The notes under the pieces were generated by a model. It did no database searches, was not told the DNA's origin, and saw nothing but the letters and a program-made list of their open reading frames with translations. Position numbers and translations under genes: made by a program. A DNA stretch of 64,000 bases from RBG-16-66-20 sp040752005. GTDB taxonomy: Bacteria; Pseudomonadota; Gammaproteobacteria; Burkholderiales; SG8-39. The stretch spans positions 28,311-92,310 of the forward strand of contig JBFMFX010000016.1 in NCBI GenBank assembly GCA_040752005.1. The letters run 5' to 3'. Below are positions 61,850-64,000 of this stretch, one piece after another. The first letter of the stretch is position 1. Each line of letters starts with the position of its first letter.

Positions 61850-62981
61850 GGCGCGCCTCCTCCATCATTGCGGCGAAGCGGTCGAACAGGTAAGCGATGT
61901 CGTGCGGGCCGGGACTCGCCTCCGGATGCCCCTGAAAGCAGAACGCCGGGCGGTCGGTGCGCGCAAGGCCCTGGAGCGACCCGTCGAACAGCGACACATG
62001 CGTCGGGCGCAGGTGCGCGGGCAGCGACGCCGCATCCACCGCGAAGCCGTGGTTCTGGCTGGTGATCACGATCCTTCCGGTGTCCAGGTCCTTCACCGGA
62101 TGGTTCGCGCCGTGGTGCCCGAATTTCATCTTCACCGTCCGCGCCCCCGAGGCGAGGCCCATCAGCTGGTGCCCGAGGCAGATGCCGAACACCGGAATGC
62201 GCGTGGCGTCGAGGATCTCGCCGATCGCCTCGATCGCGTAGTCGCACGGCTCCGGGTCGCCCGGTCCGTTGGACAGGAACACCCCGTCGGGCTTCATCGC
62301 GAGCACCTCGCGCGCCGGGGTCTGCGCCGGCACCACGGTCACGCGCGCGCCGCGGTCGGCGAGCAGCCTGAGGATGTTGCGCTTGATCCCGAAATCGTAG
62401 GCGACGACGTGGTGCCGGAGCGGAGGCGGCGCGCCGTAGCCGACGCCCCGCTGCCAGCGTCCTGCGCGCCACTCGTACGGCTGCGCGGTGCTTACCACTT
62501 TCGCGAGATCCATGCCGGCGAGGCCCGGGAACGCGCGCGCCTCGGCGAGCGCGCGCGCCTCGTCCACGGCACCTGCCATCAGGCAGCCGTTCTGCGCGCC
62601 TTTTTCCCGCAGCAGCCGGGTCAGGCGCCGCGTATCCACCTCGGCGATCGCCGGCACGCCGCGGCTGCGCAGGTACTCGCCGAGGCTCTGCTCGGCGCGC
62701 CAGCTCGAGTACGCGCGCGGCATGTCGCGGATCACCAGCCCCGCCGCGTGCACCGCGGCCGACTCCTCGTCCTCGGCGTTGACGCCGGTGTTGCCGATGT
62801 GCGGATAGGTGAGCGTGACGATCTGCCGGCAGTAGGACGGATCAGTGAGGATCTCCTGGTAGCCCGTGATCGCGGTGTTGAACACCACCTCGCCCGAGGC
62901 GATTCCGGGCGCACCGACCGAGCGGCCGCGAAACACCGATCCGTCGGCAAGGACCAGCACGGCAGGTTCGAAGTCGGCCAT
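61842..62981 (-). CDS. carA: Carbamoyl-phosphate synthase small (glutaminase) subunit
   Basis: A 379-residue amidotransferase subunit that releases ammonia from glutamine. The N-terminal CarA domain (AVLVLADGSVFRGRSVG, TSPS-like NTAITGYQEILTDPSYCRQ) is followed by a class I glutaminase with nucleophile Cys near 267 in FGICLGHQLMGLA and the His/Glu pair in FQGHPEASPGPHD. Ammonia passes to CarB through a tunnel. ATG 62981 lacks a clear Shine-Dalgarno sequence. The 77-bp region before it holds a promoter-like element and a perfect terminator-like palindrome. Confidence 0.97.
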
Positions 62982-62996
62982 GAGAGGATGCGGATG

Positions 62997-63030
62997 CGAA
63001 AAGCGGGAGAGGCGCGCGCCTCTCCCGCTT
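62997..63030 (-). terminator. Perfect 30-bp palindrome with T run in the carA leader
   Basis: On the - strand AAGCGGGAGAGGCGC is followed at once by GCGCCTCTCCCGCTT (63030-63001) and then TTCGC, giving a 13-15 bp GC-rich stem ending in TTTT. It is a strong intrinsic-terminator shape located 20 bp before the carA ATG and only about 7-10 bp after the start point predicted from the TATAAT at 63049-63044. It either terminates dapB transcripts or acts as an attenuator for carAB. Confidence 0.7.
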
Positions 63031-63043
63031 CGTTGAAGAAAGG

Positions 63044-63072
63044 ATTATACGGCCCCGGCTACTTCAGGCCAA
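63044..63072 (-). promoter_or_regulatory. Candidate carAB promoter
   Basis: On the - strand TTGGCC (63072-63067, 4 of 6) and a perfect TATAAT (63049-63044) are separated by 17 bp. The -35 is inside the 3' end of dapB and the -10 just after its stop codon. It is the best sigma-70 match in the window and points at carA, 63 bp downstream. Activity is inferred from sequence. Confidence 0.65.
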
Positions 63073-63835
63073 GCGCATCGAAGCTGTCGTACAGGCCCGG
63101 CGCTCGCCCCTTAAGCCACTTGGCGGCCCGCAACGCGCCGGCGGCGTAGCTCATCCGGCTCGCCGAGCGCACCGCGATTTCCACGCGCTCGCCGGTGCCG
63201 GCGAAGAGCACCGTGTGCTCGCCGACGATGTCGCCGCCGCGGATGGCGTGAAAGCCGATCTGGTGCGCCGGGCGCGCGCCGGTTTCGCCGCGCCGGCCGT
63301 GCGCGGCGACCGCGTCGAGGTCGCGGCCGAGGGCACGGGCGACGATCCTGCCCAGCTCCAGCGCCGTGCCCGAGGGCGCATCGACCTTGTAGCGGTGGTG
63401 CGCCTCGACGATCTCCACGTCGTAGCCCTCGCCGAGCGAGCGGGCCGCGATCTCGGCCAGCTTGAACACGACGTTGACCCCGACCGCGAAGTTCGGCGAG
63501 AGCATCACCGGGATGCGCTCGGCCGCCCGCTCGATCCGCGCGCGCTGCTCGCGGCTGAAGCCGGTGGTGCCGATCACGATCGCCTTGCCTGCCGCGAGGC
63601 AGGCGTCCAAGTGTGCCATCGTGCCTTCGGGGCGGGTGAAATCCACCAGCGCGTCGCTGAGCGCGAGCGCCGCCGCGACGTCGGTGCCGACCGTCACCGT
63701 CCCGACCCGTGCGCCCACTGCCGGGCTCCCGGGCAGATCGAGCGCGGCGGCCAGTTCGAGTTCGGGATCGACCCGGACCGCCTCGATCAGCATGCGGCCC
63801 ATCTTGCCGCCCGCGCCGGCGATCGCCAGCTTCAT
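63059..63835 (-). CDS. dapB: 4-hydroxy-tetrahydrodipicolinate reductase
   Basis: A 258-residue enzyme of lysine and diaminopimelate synthesis. ATG 63835 gives KLAIAGAGGKMGRMLIEAV with the NAD(P)-binding glycine loop. The substrate loop DFTRPEGT, the GTTGFS motif and the catalytic EAHHRYKVDAPSGTAL are intact. It is preceded with a 1-nt gap by the end of a probable bamE gene and followed by carA. Confidence 0.97.
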   Translation of the reverse strand: MKLAIAGAGGKMGRMLIEAVRVDPELELAAALDLPGSPAVGARVGTVTVGTDVAAALALSDALVDFTRPEGTMAHLDACLAAGKAIVIGTTGFSREQRARIERAAERIPVMLSPNFAVGVNVVFKLAEIAARSLGEGYDVEIVEAHHRYKVDAPSGTALELGRIVARALGRDLDAVAAHGRRGETGARPAHQIGFHAIRGGDIVGEHTVLFAGTGERVEIAVRSASRMSYAAGALRAAKWLKGRAPGLYDSFDALGLK

Positions 63836-63836
63836 C

Positions 63837-64000
63837 TCAGAATCCGATCCTCTCCAGCATGCGGCCGAAGAAGCCGCGCGCGGGCTTTTCGCCGCCTTCC
63901 GGCGCCGGCGCGGGCTCGCGCTTCGCCGGCTCGGGGTCGGGGGCGCCCGCCTCGGATTGGGCGGCCGGCGCGGGGGCATCGCTTGCCGCGCGCCAGTTCC
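63837..64000 (-). CDS. bamE: C-terminal end of a probable outer-membrane assembly factor BamE (partial)
   Basis: Only the last 53 residues are inside the window; the 5' part is beyond the right edge. The fragment is an Ala/Pro/Glu-rich linker (from NWRAASDAPAPAAQSEAGAP) ending in ARGFFGRMLERIGF. Such a low-complexity tail with a short amphipathic end, directly upstream of dapB, is common for BamE/OmlA of betaproteobacteria. The conserved BamE core cannot be seen, so the assignment rests on position and tail. The stop lies 1 nt before the dapB ATG, so the two are co-transcribed. Confidence 0.55.
   Translation of the reverse strand, partial: NWRAASDAPAPAAQSEAGAPDPEPAKREPAPAPEGGEKPARGFFGRMLERIGF

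Overview
The window is a dense, GC-rich chromosomal segment (by eye about 70% G+C) with the gene content and gene order of a betaproteobacterium. Diagnostic neighbourhoods are bpt-pyrD-ferredoxin-nth-DUF1841, tpiA-secG-tRNA-Leu-nuoABCDEFGHIJKLMN, rlmE-ftsH-folP-glmM and bamE-dapB-carA-carB-greA. Almost all of it is core housekeeping DNA. I see no insertion sequence, phage, plasmid or CRISPR signature, and no rRNA. Long open frames antisense to real genes are common here, as expected at this G+C content, and are not annotated.

Layout. 1-5.5 kb: the end of bpt, pyrD, an RnfB-like ferredoxin, nth and a DUF1841 gene on +; two small c-type cytochromes on -; a MoxR ATPase/VWA pair on +. 5.5-12.3 kb: a Nudix hydrolase, an ArsB/CitM-type anion transporter, a BT1-like transporter, and an Mla-type lipid transport operon (STAS-permease, ATPase, MCE protein, lipoprotein). 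12.3-17.1 kb: a GspE/PilB-type secretion ATPase followed 6 nt later by a four-PAS GGDEF-EAL protein. 17.1-24.6 kb: UMF1 transporter, peroxiredoxin, a Cys/His-rich periplasmic protein, AzlCD, an M16 peptidase, greB and a membrane ankyrin protein. 24.6-30.6 kb: the B12-dependent ribonucleotide reductase nrdJ behind a 356-bp gene-free, highly structured leader, then a membrane GAF-GGDEF-EAL protein. 30.8-46.8 kb: the complete 14-gene complex I operon, with an ADP-ribose pyrophosphatase at its end and tRNA-Leu, secG and tpiA in front. 46.9-52.6 kb: a TRAP transporter joined to a thiamine-dependent E1 alpha/beta pair, then an arsI/arsR pair. 52.7-64 kb: glmM, folP, ftsH and rlmE; a BamE-like lipoprotein; greA, carB, carA, dapB and the end of bamE.

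How the parts work together. Energy metabolism is respiratory (complex I, cytochromes c, quinone-linked PyrD). Pyrimidine synthesis is represented by both PyrD and CarAB. Two composite c-di-GMP proteins with altered GGDEF motifs suggest phosphodiesterase-leaning signalling, one of them apparently co-transcribed with a pilus/secretion ATPase. TRAP uptake and a 2-oxo-acid/acetoin-type E1 share an operon, suggesting a shared substrate.

The least explained DNA is regulatory: the nrdJ leader with a B12-box-like core, a 22-30 bp palindrome present twice, a perfect 30-bp palindrome plus T-run between a good promoter and carA, an intrinsic terminator inside the TRAP operon, and a GTTAC direct repeat before the Cys-rich protein gene. 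Start sites below were moved from the longest frame whenever homology, Shine-Dalgarno position or overlap favoured an internal start. All functional statements rest on reading motifs by eye; no database search was run.
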